64,000 nucleotides of DNA from CAYUQT01 sp964446835 (GCA_964446835.1 CAYUQT010000041.1:20842-84841), one strand, 5' to 3'; positions 27,061 through 36,771 are shown, counted from the first letter of the stretch. Numbers and translations: made by a program. The notes: a model not told the origin generated them from the sequence alone.

Positions 27061-28413
27061 CTACGGCACCCGAATCCGGGCGTAGCGCAGGGTACCGCCC
27101 AGGTCGCCGAAGAGGTCGAGCAGCGGCGATGGGGCGCACCCGGCTCGGGGCGTGGCCGTGTAGAACGAAGGGAGCGGCTTCCGCAGGGGAATCCGAACCG
27201 CCAGTGCAATCGGCCCGTCTCGCCCGATCTCGATCAGCCGGTCCTCGGAGACCGCCTTGCCGGCCGCATCCCGTCCGCTAGCGTAATAGACCGCGAACAG
27301 CCGTCCGTCCGGAAGCACGACAAAGCGGCCGTTGCCGGGGCTCTCGCCTGCCGGCTGCCCTTCGCGCCACTCCAGGATCGACCGGCGGAGCTTCACCTGC
27401 CCATCCACCACGACGGCGTAGTTGAGTGCGACGCTCTGTTTCGCATCCGGGAAGAACTTGGCACGGAGCCGCTCGTCGAGGGCACGTTCAGTCCACAGCA
27501 GATGGACGCGGCCGTCGGCGCCAACATGAAGGTCGCAGGGGAAGATCCAGCCGCACGTGCGGTCGCGCGAGGCGACCTCGACCCACTCATGGAATCGGCC
27601 GGTCGAGATGTCGTCGCTCCACGTGAAGAACAGCCGGCGGAAATCGTAGTCCCAGTCGCGTCCCGTCAGTTCCTTCTTGAACTGGCGCCACTTCGTGTAC
27701 GGCTCAATAATGTCGGACACGCCGCAGAAATAGACCTTGCGCTGCCGAATGGCGACATTGGGGTAGCAGACTCGAATCGGCTGGGGCTTGTCGTATTCGG
27801 CACCTATCGGAAAGCCGAGCGCCCCCTGCTTCGCCCAACGGCCCTCGCGGTCGAACAGGGTCCAGTAGGCTCGATCGTAGGCCGTGTTGTAGAAGAGGAT
27901 GAACTCGCGGCTGGCCGCATCGGCGGCGAAGCTGCGGTAGGTGTGCCCGTGGAAGGCAATCGGGCGGTCCCATGCGGGTGTGAGCGTCTTGGGCGGCATA
28001 TTCGGATTCGACGCCGAGAACTCGAGAACCTGGGGCGTCGCGGCGCCGTCGTATTCCTGGGGCTTCGACGCATTCGGATTCACAGACAGAAAGACGCGGC
28101 CGTCGGGAAAGGCCACCATGGGGCAAGGCTCGCGTTCGTGCGTACCCTCGCCCTTGGATGCGAGCTTCCAGCCGTCGGCCAGACGCCGAAAGAGCGTCCA
28201 GCGAACGTTGTTCAGCGGTTTGTAGCCGGACAGGGTCTCGAGGCCGCTGGCCAGCAGCTCATCGCCGACGCGCACGAGGCACGTGTTGCCGTGAGTCCAC
28301 ATCGGCCCGGCGCCGTTGTTGGCCGCGGTGTAGGAATAGACATCTTCTTCCACTTCGACGACCGGAGCCGGACTGCCCGCCATTGCAGCAACGGCCAGGA
28401 ATGCAGTCAGCAT
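27061..28413 (-). CDS. Secreted BNR/sialidase-like beta-propeller protein
   Basis: A 450-residue protein with a short signal peptide (MLTAFLAVAAMAGS). It has repeated blade-like motifs with Trp/Asp (VRWTLFRRLADGWK, FILFYNTAYDRAYWTLFDREGRW, LFFTWSDDISTGRFHEWVEV, VHLLWTERAL, DGRLFAVYYASGRD), matching the BNR_4 propeller group often seen in polysaccharide loci. A strong GAGGAGGT ribosome site precedes the ATG. It sits between the GH99-like gene and the esterase. It could be a polysaccharide lyase, glycosidase or binding protein; no catalytic residues can be assigned. Confidence 0.75.
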   Translation of the reverse strand: MLTAFLAVAAMAGSPAPVVEVEEDVYSYTAANNGAGPMWTHGNTCLVRVGDELLASGLETLSGYKPLNNVRWTLFRRLADGWKLASKGEGTHEREPCPMVAFPDGRVFLSVNPNASKPQEYDGAATPQVLEFSASNPNMPPKTLTPAWDRPIAFHGHTYRSFAADAASREFILFYNTAYDRAYWTLFDREGRWAKQGALGFPIGAEYDKPQPIRVCYPNVAIRQRKVYFCGVSDIIEPYTKWRQFKKELTGRDWDYDFRRLFFTWSDDISTGRFHEWVEVASRDRTCGWIFPCDLHVGADGRVHLLWTERALDERLRAKFFPDAKQSVALNYAVVVDGQVKLRRSILEWREGQPAGESPGNGRFVVLPDGRLFAVYYASGRDAAGKAVSEDRLIEIGRDGPIALAVRIPLRKPLPSFYTATPRAGCAPSPLLDLFGDLGGTLRYARIRVP

Positions 28414-28533
28414 CTGTTCGACCTCCTCATGGTTCGGGCCGGAAGCAACCGGCCGATCCCCTCGCGCCTCGGCAAACGGGCCGGTGCCCGGAGCGGTTCT
28501 TTCGCACGAAGCTCAGGACCTGCGTGCACCTTC

Positions 28534-29784
28534 TCACGGCCGCAGCCAGCGGTCAAGCCAAGCGAAGGCCTTGTCCTGCATGGTCGCGTTGAACTCGTGC
28601 GGCCCGTCATAGGTCACACCCTGAAAGCGATCGGGAACGCCAGCCTTGGCATACACCGCAGCAATCTTCTTAAAGGCTGCGTTCACACCATCCATCACAA
28701 AAAGCCTGTCCTGCGTGCCGTGGATAACCATCAGACCGCCGGGAACGTTCATCGATACGATGTCCGGCAAGTCCATGAACTGGTACAAGCCCGGAATGAC
28801 CTTCATGAAGCCGATGCTGGTCAACTTGGATTCGAGCATCGGGCCATAGGCGGACATCCAGCCGACCACGACAGCCGCCTTGATGCGCGGGTCCAGACCC
28901 GCCAGGTGCGCCGAGCGAAAGCCGCCCACCGACAGCCCGCAGCAGCCGATGCGATCCGGGTCCACCTCGGGCCGCGTCACCAGGTAGTCTACGGTCCGCA
29001 GATCGTCCAGCAGCATCACACCCGACCAGGTGATTCCGGCCTCGAACAGGCCCGTGGCTACCAGAGTCGTGCTCGCACTGGACCGGCGATTGAACCGAGT
29101 CACGTCGTCGGCGCTCATGCGTGCCGGATCGTGCCACGACGGCGGGTCTTCGGCGAGCAGCATCCGCCGTTCGCCCCAGTAGAACATGTCGATGGCGAGG
29201 ACCACGTAGCCCCGCTTGACCAGTTCGGTGGCGACGCTGCGTCCCGAATAGCACGCCCGCTTGAATTCGGTCAGCGACGGGTGCTCGTTGGGGAGCTGAA
29301 CGAGTTTCTCTTTGCCCCAGACAAAGAAGGCGCCGTGGTCGTGAAGGGCGACGATCGCCGGGCGACGCCCGTCCCGGCCCTTGGGAATCAGCAGATACGC
29401 CGGCACGCGCAGATCGGGCGTCGTATTGAAAGTGAGCTTCTCCCGGACGTAGTCGCCACAGTCCGTTCGCTCGACGATCTCGGCGCGCGGGTCGCAGGCC
29501 GGCGGGCTGTACTCGAACAAGCTGAGCACCTTGGCCCGGCCTTCCCGCTTCCAGCTTTCCACGTCGCTGAAGCGGTCGTTCAGAAACGACAGGGGCAGGG
29601 TCGAACGCTCCGCCGTGGTCCGTACAAAGGGATACAAGCTGCCGATCTGGGCATTGGGGCGAATCGGTTCAGCCGCCGGTGCCCGACTCGCCTCCTGGGC
29701 AACGATACGGGAACTCAACACGCCCGACGCGATGGCGGCCACAACAAGTATCGCAATCGGCAGACGACTGTTTGATGCACCCAT
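28534..29784 (-). CDS. Secreted alpha/beta-hydrolase, acetyl-xylan-esterase-like
   Basis: A 416-residue exported hydrolase (signal MGASNSRLPIAILVVAAIASG). The serine nucleophile elbow is GLSVGGF; the acid is probably the Asp in HGTQDRLF and the His in YDGPHEF. The lid and oxyanion region ALHDHGAFFVWGKEK fits the AB-hydrolase_7/acetyl-xylan-esterase-like planctomycete proteins. The GGGAGGAT ribosome site is strong. First gene of the minus-strand triplet, divergent from a GH127-like gene 233 bp away. Deacetylation of polysaccharide side chains would suit the neighbouring glycosidases. Confidence 0.82.
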   Translation of the reverse strand: MGASNSRLPIAILVVAAIASGVLSSRIVAQEASRAPAAEPIRPNAQIGSLYPFVRTTAERSTLPLSFLNDRFSDVESWKREGRAKVLSLFEYSPPACDPRAEIVERTDCGDYVREKLTFNTTPDLRVPAYLLIPKGRDGRRPAIVALHDHGAFFVWGKEKLVQLPNEHPSLTEFKRACYSGRSVATELVKRGYVVLAIDMFYWGERRMLLAEDPPSWHDPARMSADDVTRFNRRSSASTTLVATGLFEAGITWSGVMLLDDLRTVDYLVTRPEVDPDRIGCCGLSVGGFRSAHLAGLDPRIKAAVVVGWMSAYGPMLESKLTSIGFMKVIPGLYQFMDLPDIVSMNVPGGLMVIHGTQDRLFVMDGVNAAFKKIAAVYAKAGVPDRFQGVTYDGPHEFNATMQDKAFAWLDRWLRP

Positions 29785-30017
29785 CTTCGTATCCTCCCAA
29801 TGCTTCGGTTTGCAGTTCTTCAGACCTGTGGCACGCCTCCGGACCCGTGCGCGGAGTCAGTCTACCGTATATCACCTCGCTGCATCTACCGACGACGGTA
29901 ATACTCACCTGGACCTTCCACAGAGTGAACCCGAGCGACGCATGGGGAATGGGAGTGCGACGGGATCACATCTGAGGAGGCTGCAGAGTATCATGGCGGG
30001 CAGAAAGGGGAGTCTGC

Positions 30018-31829
30018 ATGTCCACAGCCGCGATCACCCTCGTGTCGGTCATAGGGTTGGCAGGCGAAACCAGCGACGTCATCCGCATCGACCGACTGAA
30101 GCCCATGGGTGACCGTTACCAGGCTACCGTACCCGATACGCTCGATCTGGCCGAACGGGCCAGGCTGTCGGTCCACGGGCTGACCAGCTTCCTGAATCCC
30201 AAAGCCAACTATGGACCCTATGGCCACACCTACTTCAACGCCCATCCGGCGTACATGTCCGACATGCCCGGCGGACCTCCCAACTGGGGCAAGATCGCCG
30301 AATCCCTCATCATGGCGCGCCTCATGTGCGGCAGCGATGAACGCCTGGACATCGAGGAGAAGATGCTCAAGGGGATGCTCGCCTCCGGATGGATGAAGAT
30401 CAACCCCGACGCACCCACCCCGGTATCCCGCGTGATGCTGGCGCTCATGGCCGTCTATCAGCTCGATCCGAACCCCGCTCTGAAGGAAGCGATCGACCGG
30501 ATGGCCGAAGAACACTGCAGGGTCGCCAAGCGCAAGGCCGACTACGCCTACTACTACGACGGCCCACCGGATGAGAAGGATACCATGCTCGGCGTTCTGG
30601 GTCCGTGGTTGAACGTGTTCATTCAGGGTTGCGCAATTCGGCCCCTGAGCCGATGGTCGGTCTTGAGCGGCCAAGACAAGTACCTCGCCTTCGCCGGCGA
30701 CCTGACGAAGTATCTGCTCAAGCCGGAGCTGTGGAAGCCGGAGTCGGCCCCGAAGGCCGTGGTGGGTGCCGACCACGGGCACTTCAGCGGACACCATCAT
30801 TCGTACACGCAGGCGCTCATGGGGCTTCTCTCTTATGCCGGTGCCACCCACAACGCCCGGTTGAAAGAGTTCGTCCGCGAAAGCTATGAGTACATGCGCA
30901 CCTTCGGCATCGCGCGCATCGGACTCTTCGGAGAGGGCTGCACCACGGGCGATATGACGTTTCTGGCTATCAAGCTGAGCGATCTTGGTGTGGGCGACTA
31001 CTGGGAAGATGCCGACCAGTACGTAAGGAATCACCTTGCGGAGCTTCAGATTACCGACGGTTCGAGGCTGAAAGACGCCGTGGAGGCAATGCCCGGAGGC
31101 CGGGGAAAGAACGATACAGCCCAGGGCCCACTGGACCCCAACAACGAGACCGTGGACAGCGTCGTTGACAGGAATGTGGGCGTGTTTCTATCGGATGCCA
31201 CGCATCCCACGCGGGTCCCGGACCACAGTCTACTGTACACGATCTGCTGTACGGGCAACTGCACGCCGGCGATGTACTTCGCCTGGGAGTCTGCCGTGCG
31301 GTGCAAGGAGGGCATTGCCCAGGTGAATCTCCTCCTGAACCGCGCCTCCGCGTGGCTGGATGTCGACAGCTACCTGCCGTATGAGGGCAAGGTGATCCTT
31401 CGCAACAAGACAGCCCGAAGGCTGTCGGTGCGAATTCCGCGATGGGTCGATGACAGGACCGTCCAATGCCGGATCAACGACCGGGCGGCCCGACTATTCC
31501 GGGTCGGACGGTATCTGGTTTTCGACGCCCTGAACGAGAGGGACGTCGTCTCTATTGAGTTCCCGGTTGTCGAAACGACCGAGTCCTACACCCTGCTGTG
31601 GAAGCAGTCGGAGTTCTGGAAAGAATCGACCCACCCCGGCCGATCATGGCAGGCCTTGGCAATACCGGTTCGATACACCTGTCGCTTCCGCGGCAATACG
31701 CTGGTGGACATCTCGCCTCGGGATCAGGGACCTGGTTATCCGCTCTACCTGCGGGAACACTTCAAGAAGACCCAGGCACTCATGAAGCAGGTAACCCGCT
31801 ACATCTCCCCCGTAATTCTGGAGTGGTAG
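30018..31829 (+). CDS. GH127-like (beta-L-arabinofuranosidase-type) protein, second copy
   Basis: A 603-residue relative of the 9283 product. It shares the toroid-type helices, a GCTTGDMTFLAIKL stretch matching GCTMGDMVQTAVML, ICCTGNCTPAMYFAWE matching the GCCADATIRAAHAIW region, and the C-terminal RFRGNTLVDISP versus RWRGNTIVDISP. The N-terminus is only weakly hydrophobic (MSTAAITLVSVIGLAGE), so export is unsure. AAAGGGGAG precedes the ATG. Probably a glycosidase of the same clan with a different specificity. Confidence 0.75.
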   Translation: MSTAAITLVSVIGLAGETSDVIRIDRLKPMGDRYQATVPDTLDLAERARLSVHGLTSFLNPKANYGPYGHTYFNAHPAYMSDMPGGPPNWGKIAESLIMARLMCGSDERLDIEEKMLKGMLASGWMKINPDAPTPVSRVMLALMAVYQLDPNPALKEAIDRMAEEHCRVAKRKADYAYYYDGPPDEKDTMLGVLGPWLNVFIQGCAIRPLSRWSVLSGQDKYLAFAGDLTKYLLKPELWKPESAPKAVVGADHGHFSGHHHSYTQALMGLLSYAGATHNARLKEFVRESYEYMRTFGIARIGLFGEGCTTGDMTFLAIKLSDLGVGDYWEDADQYVRNHLAELQITDGSRLKDAVEAMPGGRGKNDTAQGPLDPNNETVDSVVDRNVGVFLSDATHPTRVPDHSLLYTICCTGNCTPAMYFAWESAVRCKEGIAQVNLLLNRASAWLDVDSYLPYEGKVILRNKTARRLSVRIPRWVDDRTVQCRINDRAARLFRVGRYLVFDALNERDVVSIEFPVVETTESYTLLWKQSEFWKESTHPGRSWQALAIPVRYTCRFRGNTLVDISPRDQGPGYPLYLREHFKKTQALMKQVTRYISPVILEW

Positions 31830-31876
31830 CAGAAGGATCCCAAGGCGATCGCTGCCGAAGAATAGGTCTTGAGCCG

Positions 31877-33136
31877 TCACGTCTCCACGACCAGGGCCAC
31901 GTGCTGAATGGCATTGTTGCCCGACTTGGGCAACGGTCGAGGCAACGGTTGGGCGATTCCGTTTGCGTCGATCGTGCGGCAGCGAACGTGATACTTCCCC
32001 GGCTGCAAGCCGCCCTGCAGCCCTGCCCAGTGGACAATCGTGTATCGCAGAGGCCACGAGCGGGGTCTTCCCGTTGCCGAATCGAACTGCAAAGGCACAT
32101 CCGGCAGCTTGCCCGCCGGAAGGCCGCCTCCCCAGTCGCTCGGCGGAGGGAGGATACGAGCGTCTCGCCAATCCAGCGTCTCGAAGTAGGGATCGTCCGA
32201 CGGCAGCGGGGCATCCTGCGGATGCAGCGAGTATTGGACCTTACTCAGTCCGGATATGCCCACTTGCGCGAATCCCACCAGCGGAACCGATCGGTTGGAT
32301 TTCACCTTGGCTGGTGGGTGGATGAAGCGGGCGCAGGTCTTCATCGGGCTCTCGACGTCGTTGTTCCAGAGGGCGTAGGTGTCGTTGGCCTGGTAACTGT
32401 TGGTGAGAACCACTCGCTGCAGCCACTTGACGGACTTGTTGCCGTAGGCCTCCGGCACCACCATGCGGACAGGTCCGCCGACCTTGGGCGTTAGCCACTG
32501 GCCGTTGAGCTTGTAGCAGAGAATGACCGGGAGTTCGCCCGGTGGGTCTTCAAGCACACGGGCGATCGTCAGAGAACTCTGGAACCGCTGTTTGAGATCG
32601 TCGTTGTGATAGCCATGATAGTATAGGCGCCGAACGTTGGCCGTCGGATGAGCCAGCCGGATCACCTCTTTCAGCGGAACGCCTTCCCACAAACCCATCC
32701 CAACCGGATCGTCTATGTTGGTGCAGGTCATGACCTTGAGAAAGCGCACCGCGTGTTTCTCGGCCAGGGTCATCAGGCCCTGCCAATCCAGCGCTGTACC
32801 CCGTTCCCTGGAGAGGGGACGCTCCACCTTGCAGTCGCTGGTGGAATCCGGAACGACTTCCAGTTGCCATGTGCTGCGATCCAGACCCACCTGGCGCAGC
32901 TTCTCCGCCGGGAGCTGATCGACGCGAGGCCTCTCGCGCCCGAACTCATGGAACTGCTCCGGTGGTGTGAGATACTGGAGCTTCGCGATCGCTTCAGCCA
33001 GCGCAGACTCCGGGTCGCGCCCGTCCGCCGAGAGTCGGGAAGCGGACAACCCCATCGCTCCGACTGCCGCAGCCCCCATGAACCCTCGTCGAGAGAGAGC
33101 GGCTTGACTCCTGCTACAGACCGTCCGATCCGGCAT
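31877..33136 (-). CDS. Tat-exported molybdopterin oxidoreductase (sulfite-oxidase/YedY-like)
   Basis: About 419 residues. A twin-arginine signal LSRRGFMGAAAVGAMGLS is followed by the oxidoreductase molybdopterin-binding fold: a Cys in MTCTNIDDPVG as the likely molybdenum ligand, GVPLKEVIRLA, GGPVRMVVPEAYGNKSVKWLQRVVL and ENYWDR-like C-terminal features. The C-terminal domain resembles the Mo-co dimerisation domain (YTIVHWAGLQGGLQPGKYHVRCRTIDANG). The ATG at 33136 is preferred over a TTG at 33154 for its GGAAAGGG site. No cytochrome or heme partner adjoins it. It lies between glycosidase genes and the caspase gene, so the substrate is unknown. Confidence 0.87.
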   Translation of the reverse strand: MPDRTVCSRSQAALSRRGFMGAAAVGAMGLSASRLSADGRDPESALAEAIAKLQYLTPPEQFHEFGRERPRVDQLPAEKLRQVGLDRSTWQLEVVPDSTSDCKVERPLSRERGTALDWQGLMTLAEKHAVRFLKVMTCTNIDDPVGMGLWEGVPLKEVIRLAHPTANVRRLYYHGYHNDDLKQRFQSSLTIARVLEDPPGELPVILCYKLNGQWLTPKVGGPVRMVVPEAYGNKSVKWLQRVVLTNSYQANDTYALWNNDVESPMKTCARFIHPPAKVKSNRSVPLVGFAQVGISGLSKVQYSLHPQDAPLPSDDPYFETLDWRDARILPPPSDWGGGLPAGKLPDVPLQFDSATGRPRSWPLRYTIVHWAGLQGGLQPGKYHVRCRTIDANGIAQPLPRPLPKSGNNAIQHVALVVET

Positions 33137-33213
33137 GGGTAAGGCCCTTTCCAAGATCTCTCAATAGCATCGGAGTGTATCCGATGCGCACCGTTGGATA
33201 AGCGCGCTTCATC

Positions 33214-35922
33214 CTATCTTCGGCCCTCCCGACACACCGGCCCGCTTCGAGCAACCCTCTCGCCCCTGGAGAGAACCCGCAGGGCCAAGCCAACCAGACC
33301 CATGAGACATGCACCAGGACCGAAGCACGTCGCAGGCCCCATCTTACCATCAAGGAAATCGGCGGTGATCTCCTTGTTGGACTTCATGACCACGGTGATT
33401 ACCGGTTCGGTCGAGTTGGCGTCTCCACTCCAGCCGGAGAACCGATCGCAGGGCTCGAGAGGAATGGCCTTCAGACTGAGTGATGCCCCTTCCGGGCAAA
33501 ACGTCTTGTCCTGAGTCACGCCTTCTACGGTGCCCGGCCCATTCACCTTCACCACAAGTTGCAGGACTTCAATTTGATCGGCAGTCGTCTGTCCAACGGA
33601 ATCCTCGACGACCAGAAAGCAGGTTGTTTGGGCAGTCGGGGCGACCGTAATGGTCTCCGAGGTTTCACCGGTGTTCCACTTGTAGGAATAGCCCGACACC
33701 CCGCCCGACACCCTCGCCTTGAGCCTCAGACAGGCGCCGGGGATCGGATTCTCAGGAGTGGGATCCGGGTGGATCTTCACGGAAAGGGCCTCCGCGACGA
33801 TCACCTTCGTCTCGGCCACAGCAATTCCCTGCTTCGATGTGTCAGAGTCCGACACCGTAACGGTGTAGGAAGACGTCCGCGTTGGCCTCAACGTGATTCT
33901 CTTGCTGGTCTCACCCGTGCTCCAGCGATACGTGTAGCGGGGCAAGCCGCCCGTGGGAATCGCTGTGAGCTCGATGGATTCGCCGGAACGAACCACCGCA
34001 TGGGTCGGAGCCGTCATGATACTCACCGAAAGTGGCACCCTCACTGTCGTATCCGCGGTCACCGTGTCTCCCGCGGCATCGGTGATGGTCACCCAATAGG
34101 ACGTCGACTCATTCGGATACGTCGTAATGGTCTGACTGGTCTGTCCGGTGCTCCAGAAGAAGTGGTAGTCCGGATTGGGCTGCCCGCCCGAGGTTTTCAC
34201 CGTGAGAGTCACAGGATCTCCAGGAGAAATCGCAGAATTCGGATTTTTCTCGATGCCCGCGGACAATGCAACTCTCACTAACGTTTCGGCTTTGACCTTG
34301 GTGCCCGTCGAATCGGTGACGATGACGGAGTACGGCGTTGTAACATCGGGGCTGACCGCGATACTCTGGCTAGCTTCACCCGTGCTCCACTGATAGACGT
34401 ACGGGGGCACTCCCCCCGATACCTTCGCCACGAGCTTCGTCCGAAGACCGGAGGCAATACTGTTCGGGTTCGACTCGATCGCCACCCAGAAGGCCTCTTC
34501 CCCCAGGAGTTCCACATCGTCGATGTTCCAGCCGCAAAACTGGTAGGCCGAATTGGTCGGGCCCATCGCCCACCTCAAGTAGACCGTTGGTTCTCCGTCA
34601 GCGATGGTCGAGATGTCGTACTCGTAGAGGACCCACTCAGTGTCGCTGACGGGAAGATCGATATTGCCCCAGACCGTCGTCCAGTTGAGCCCGTCGTTGG
34701 AAACTTTCACCTCCGCACAGTCCAAGGACGAGCCCTGTACCCCAAGCCACCGCCAAAAACGAAGATGCACGTTCATGTGGTGTGAGCAGTCGAACGGCGT
34801 GCTGGTCAGGTTCTTTGCAGGAAGATTCGGAGGATAATCCCCGTTGAGGTTGTATCCATACACAGATCTTCCGGTATGGCCTGCACGAGGATCGGGCCCG
34901 CCGTAGGAACCCCCCAACCCCTGTGGGATGCCCCAGGACCAACCACCTTCCGTGGTCCAGCGTGGGTCTGTTTCCATGTCAACGCGAGCAAACATCTTCC
35001 CGGAAAACCGAACAGATGCCCGAACAAGCGGGGTATCTCCTGCTCCGCCGTCGTAGAACTGGGGATGTTGTCGAGGCAGGCTGCTGCCAAAATAGAGCGA
35101 GGCGACGCGAGGAGCAAGATAGGCATACAGTTCGTTGAGCGACAGGGTTCCGTCGTTATCCGTATCCGCCAACGGTGCGCCGATCGCATCGAGAAGGTAG
35201 CAGGTCATATGTCCGTGGCCGAGCACACGGCTCTCGTAGCCATACTCGGTCACGTCGGATCCGGCCAGAACGGCGATACTCGACAGGTCATCCAGATCCT
35301 TCGTCCCCCCCGATGCCACGAGCCTTGATGCAAACCCACCCTCGGTCCACGGCGCCGGGCTGCCCCAGTTGAGGCACTTGATGCCCACGTCCGCAACAAC
35401 GGGAACGATTTCCTTCATGGCCGCCTTCACATGTCCTCCGGCATAACAGGTGTCAAGAATCACCACGATGTGCTTCGAACGGATCTGAGCGATCCATGTC
35501 GACAGCTCTTCATCACGGATCATCGTTGACGCGTTGCATGGATCGGTCTCGTACGGACAGATGTATTCATCCAACCCATCGTCTTCATCGTAAGGTCCCA
35601 TGTCGGTGGAGCGGTATCCATGACCCGAGAAGTAGAAGAGGCACACGTCGTTGGGTTGGGCAGTATCCGCCATGCGCTGAATGGCGAGACGAATGCTGTC
35701 CTTGGTCGCATTGCCGTCCACCAAGAGCGTCACGTTTGTATCATCCCAATCCTGTGATTCGATCAGAACACGATGAAGGGCTGTTGCGTCGTTAGCGGAA
35801 TACCATAGGTCCTTTACCTGCTGATAGTCAGATACCCCACAGACCACCGCATATCTGTGTGCGCCATCATCCATTCCCATCGCAGGCACAAAGGACATAC
35901 AGCCCAACACTACTATGGTCAT
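33214..35922 (-). CDS. Secreted caspase-like (C14) protease with four PKD/Ig-like repeats and a divergent InlB-type domain
   Basis: A 902-residue predicted exported protein. After a signal-like start (MTIVVLGCMSFVPAMG) comes a metacaspase/caspase fold (about 22-290) with catalytic His101 in FSGHGYRS and Cys159 in ILDTCYAGG. An EF-hand-like loop DTDNDGTLSLNE lies in its last third. A carbohydrate-binding-like region follows, then four repeats of about 70 residues that each carry Y-x-W-S/N-T-G-E/Q-x-S and a closing beta strand. An InlB/BIG-like domain (FSGWSGDAN ... ITADF) and a C-terminal hydrophobic stretch with Arg-rich tail finish it. The frame stays open upstream to 36210, but the ATG at 35922 starts the signal sequence. 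Divergent from the ECF/anti-sigma/kinase set. Self-cleaving or regulated envelope protease is an inference. Confidence 0.87.
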   Translation of the reverse strand: MTIVVLGCMSFVPAMGMDDGAHRYAVVCGVSDYQQVKDLWYSANDATALHRVLIESQDWDDTNVTLLVDGNATKDSIRLAIQRMADTAQPNDVCLFYFSGHGYRSTDMGPYDEDDGLDEYICPYETDPCNASTMIRDEELSTWIAQIRSKHIVVILDTCYAGGHVKAAMKEIVPVVADVGIKCLNWGSPAPWTEGGFASRLVASGGTKDLDDLSSIAVLAGSDVTEYGYESRVLGHGHMTCYLLDAIGAPLADTDNDGTLSLNELYAYLAPRVASLYFGSSLPRQHPQFYDGGAGDTPLVRASVRFSGKMFARVDMETDPRWTTEGGWSWGIPQGLGGSYGGPDPRAGHTGRSVYGYNLNGDYPPNLPAKNLTSTPFDCSHHMNVHLRFWRWLGVQGSSLDCAEVKVSNDGLNWTTVWGNIDLPVSDTEWVLYEYDISTIADGEPTVYLRWAMGPTNSAYQFCGWNIDDVELLGEEAFWVAIESNPNSIASGLRTKLVAKVSGGVPPYVYQWSTGEASQSIAVSPDVTTPYSVIVTDSTGTKVKAETLVRVALSAGIEKNPNSAISPGDPVTLTVKTSGGQPNPDYHFFWSTGQTSQTITTYPNESTSYWVTITDAAGDTVTADTTVRVPLSVSIMTAPTHAVVRSGESIELTAIPTGGLPRYTYRWSTGETSKRITLRPTRTSSYTVTVSDSDTSKQGIAVAETKVIVAEALSVKIHPDPTPENPIPGACLRLKARVSGGVSGYSYKWNTGETSETITVAPTAQTTCFLVVEDSVGQTTADQIEVLQLVVKVNGPGTVEGVTQDKTFCPEGASLSLKAIPLEPCDRFSGWSGDANSTEPVITVVMKSNKEITADFLDGKMGPATCFGPGACLMGLVGLALRVLSRGERVARSGPVCREGRR

Positions 35923-36002
35923 GGCCCAAATGACCTCGTCGCTGAATCGTGTCTCGAGTTCCAGACCGTCCCATTGTCCTGACGGCACGGATCGAGAGTG
36001 AC

Positions 36003-36060
36003 TCGCAATCACGACTCCCTTCCGACTGGGGACACTGCACTCCCCAGTGTGTGATTGCGA
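36003..36060. promoter_or_regulatory. Bipartite hairpin between the caspase and sigma genes
   Basis: Two nested perfect inverted repeats: an outer 10-bp stem TCGCAATCAC/GTGATTGCGA (36003-36012 with 36051-36060) and an inner 8-bp stem ACTGGGGA/TCCCCAGT (36025-36032 with 36041-36048) around an 8-nt loop. There is no T run on either side, so it is not an intrinsic terminator. It would lie in the 5' region of the caspase mRNA, about 80-140 nt before the start codon. Confidence 0.75.
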
Positions 36061-36708
36061 TCCATCTGAACACACCCTGAACACATGCAACTTCCTGGGC
36101 GAGAGTAAGCTTCGTGACTGACTGTCGCATTGGCTGATAGACAACATGGCTGAGCCTCCCATACACAACTCACACAGTCGAACAATTGATTCCCACCGTT
36201 GGAAATCCACATTCAGGTTTACAAGGGTCCTTGAGCCGTTGGTCTTGAGTCTGAGTTCGATGGTTCGAACGGAATCAGGTTCGTTCTCAGAAACCTATCC
36301 GCAGGGACACGCCGATCACCCAACCGCCATCAAGATGATGTCGTGTTCCCCGTCGACACGATCGAGACTGCTCCTGATCAGCAGCCTTCTCTCAACCTCT
36401 TTAGTGCCCACGTGTTTGACCTTCTTCAGCGAGTCCGTTGATACGGGTGATGCCACGGACCTCGGAGAGAGAAGATGAAGCCTGTTCATGTGTCCGCGAA
36501 CACTGCGTTTTCTGTAAGTGACTTCCCCTCCTGGGAAGGGATCTTGCGCGAGAAGATCAATTGAACGGACGAATGGATACTAGAACCTTGCCCACCAAGG
36601 ACTTATCGCAAAATGCACTCTGACGGATCCTGTGCGGTCCACGCGAGATTCACACGGCAACAGATGGGATCTCCAAGATTCGCCAGTCGCGGCGCAAGAA
36701 AACCTGTG

Positions 36709-36738
36709 TTACCTGGAATATGAGAGTGGACGTATAAT
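36709..36738 (+). promoter_or_regulatory. Sigma-70-like promoter for the ECF sigma gene
   Basis: A perfect -10 TATAAT at 36733-36738 with a weak -35 TTACCT at 36709-36714 and an 18-nt spacer. It is 33 bp upstream of the ATG at 36772, leaving a short leader with AGGTGA before the start. The housekeeping-type -10 suggests the sigma gene is not transcribed only by itself. Confidence 0.6.
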
Positions 36739-36771
36739 GCGTTCCTCCTCGAATGGTAGGTGACACGAGTA

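Larger units (their letters stand above)
35923..36771. other. 849-bp divergent upstream region
   Basis: No gene supported; short open frames here lack family motifs. It holds the bipartite hairpin (36003-36060), an isolated short hairpin near 36522-36538 without a T run, and the promoter-like pair for the sigma gene (36709-36738). It separates the divergent caspase gene and the sigma-factor operon and probably contains regulatory sites for both. Confidence 0.6.

Noticed and set aside
26611..29775. Very long plus-strand open frame (1054 codons)
   Set aside because: Opposite the GH99-like, BNR and esterase genes, all with signal peptides and motifs. The plus-strand product is Arg-rich and motif-free.
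33137..33213. Search for a terminator between the molybdopterin and caspase genes
   Set aside because: No hairpin with a T run was found.
36146..36478. Small plus-strand open frame (110 codons) between caspase and sigma genes
   Set aside because: No ribosome site or family motif and the sequence is low in coding character; treated as upstream region.
36522..36538. Short hairpin CTTCCC/GGGAAG
   Set aside because: Only 6 bp and no T run; not enough for a terminator or a defined element.
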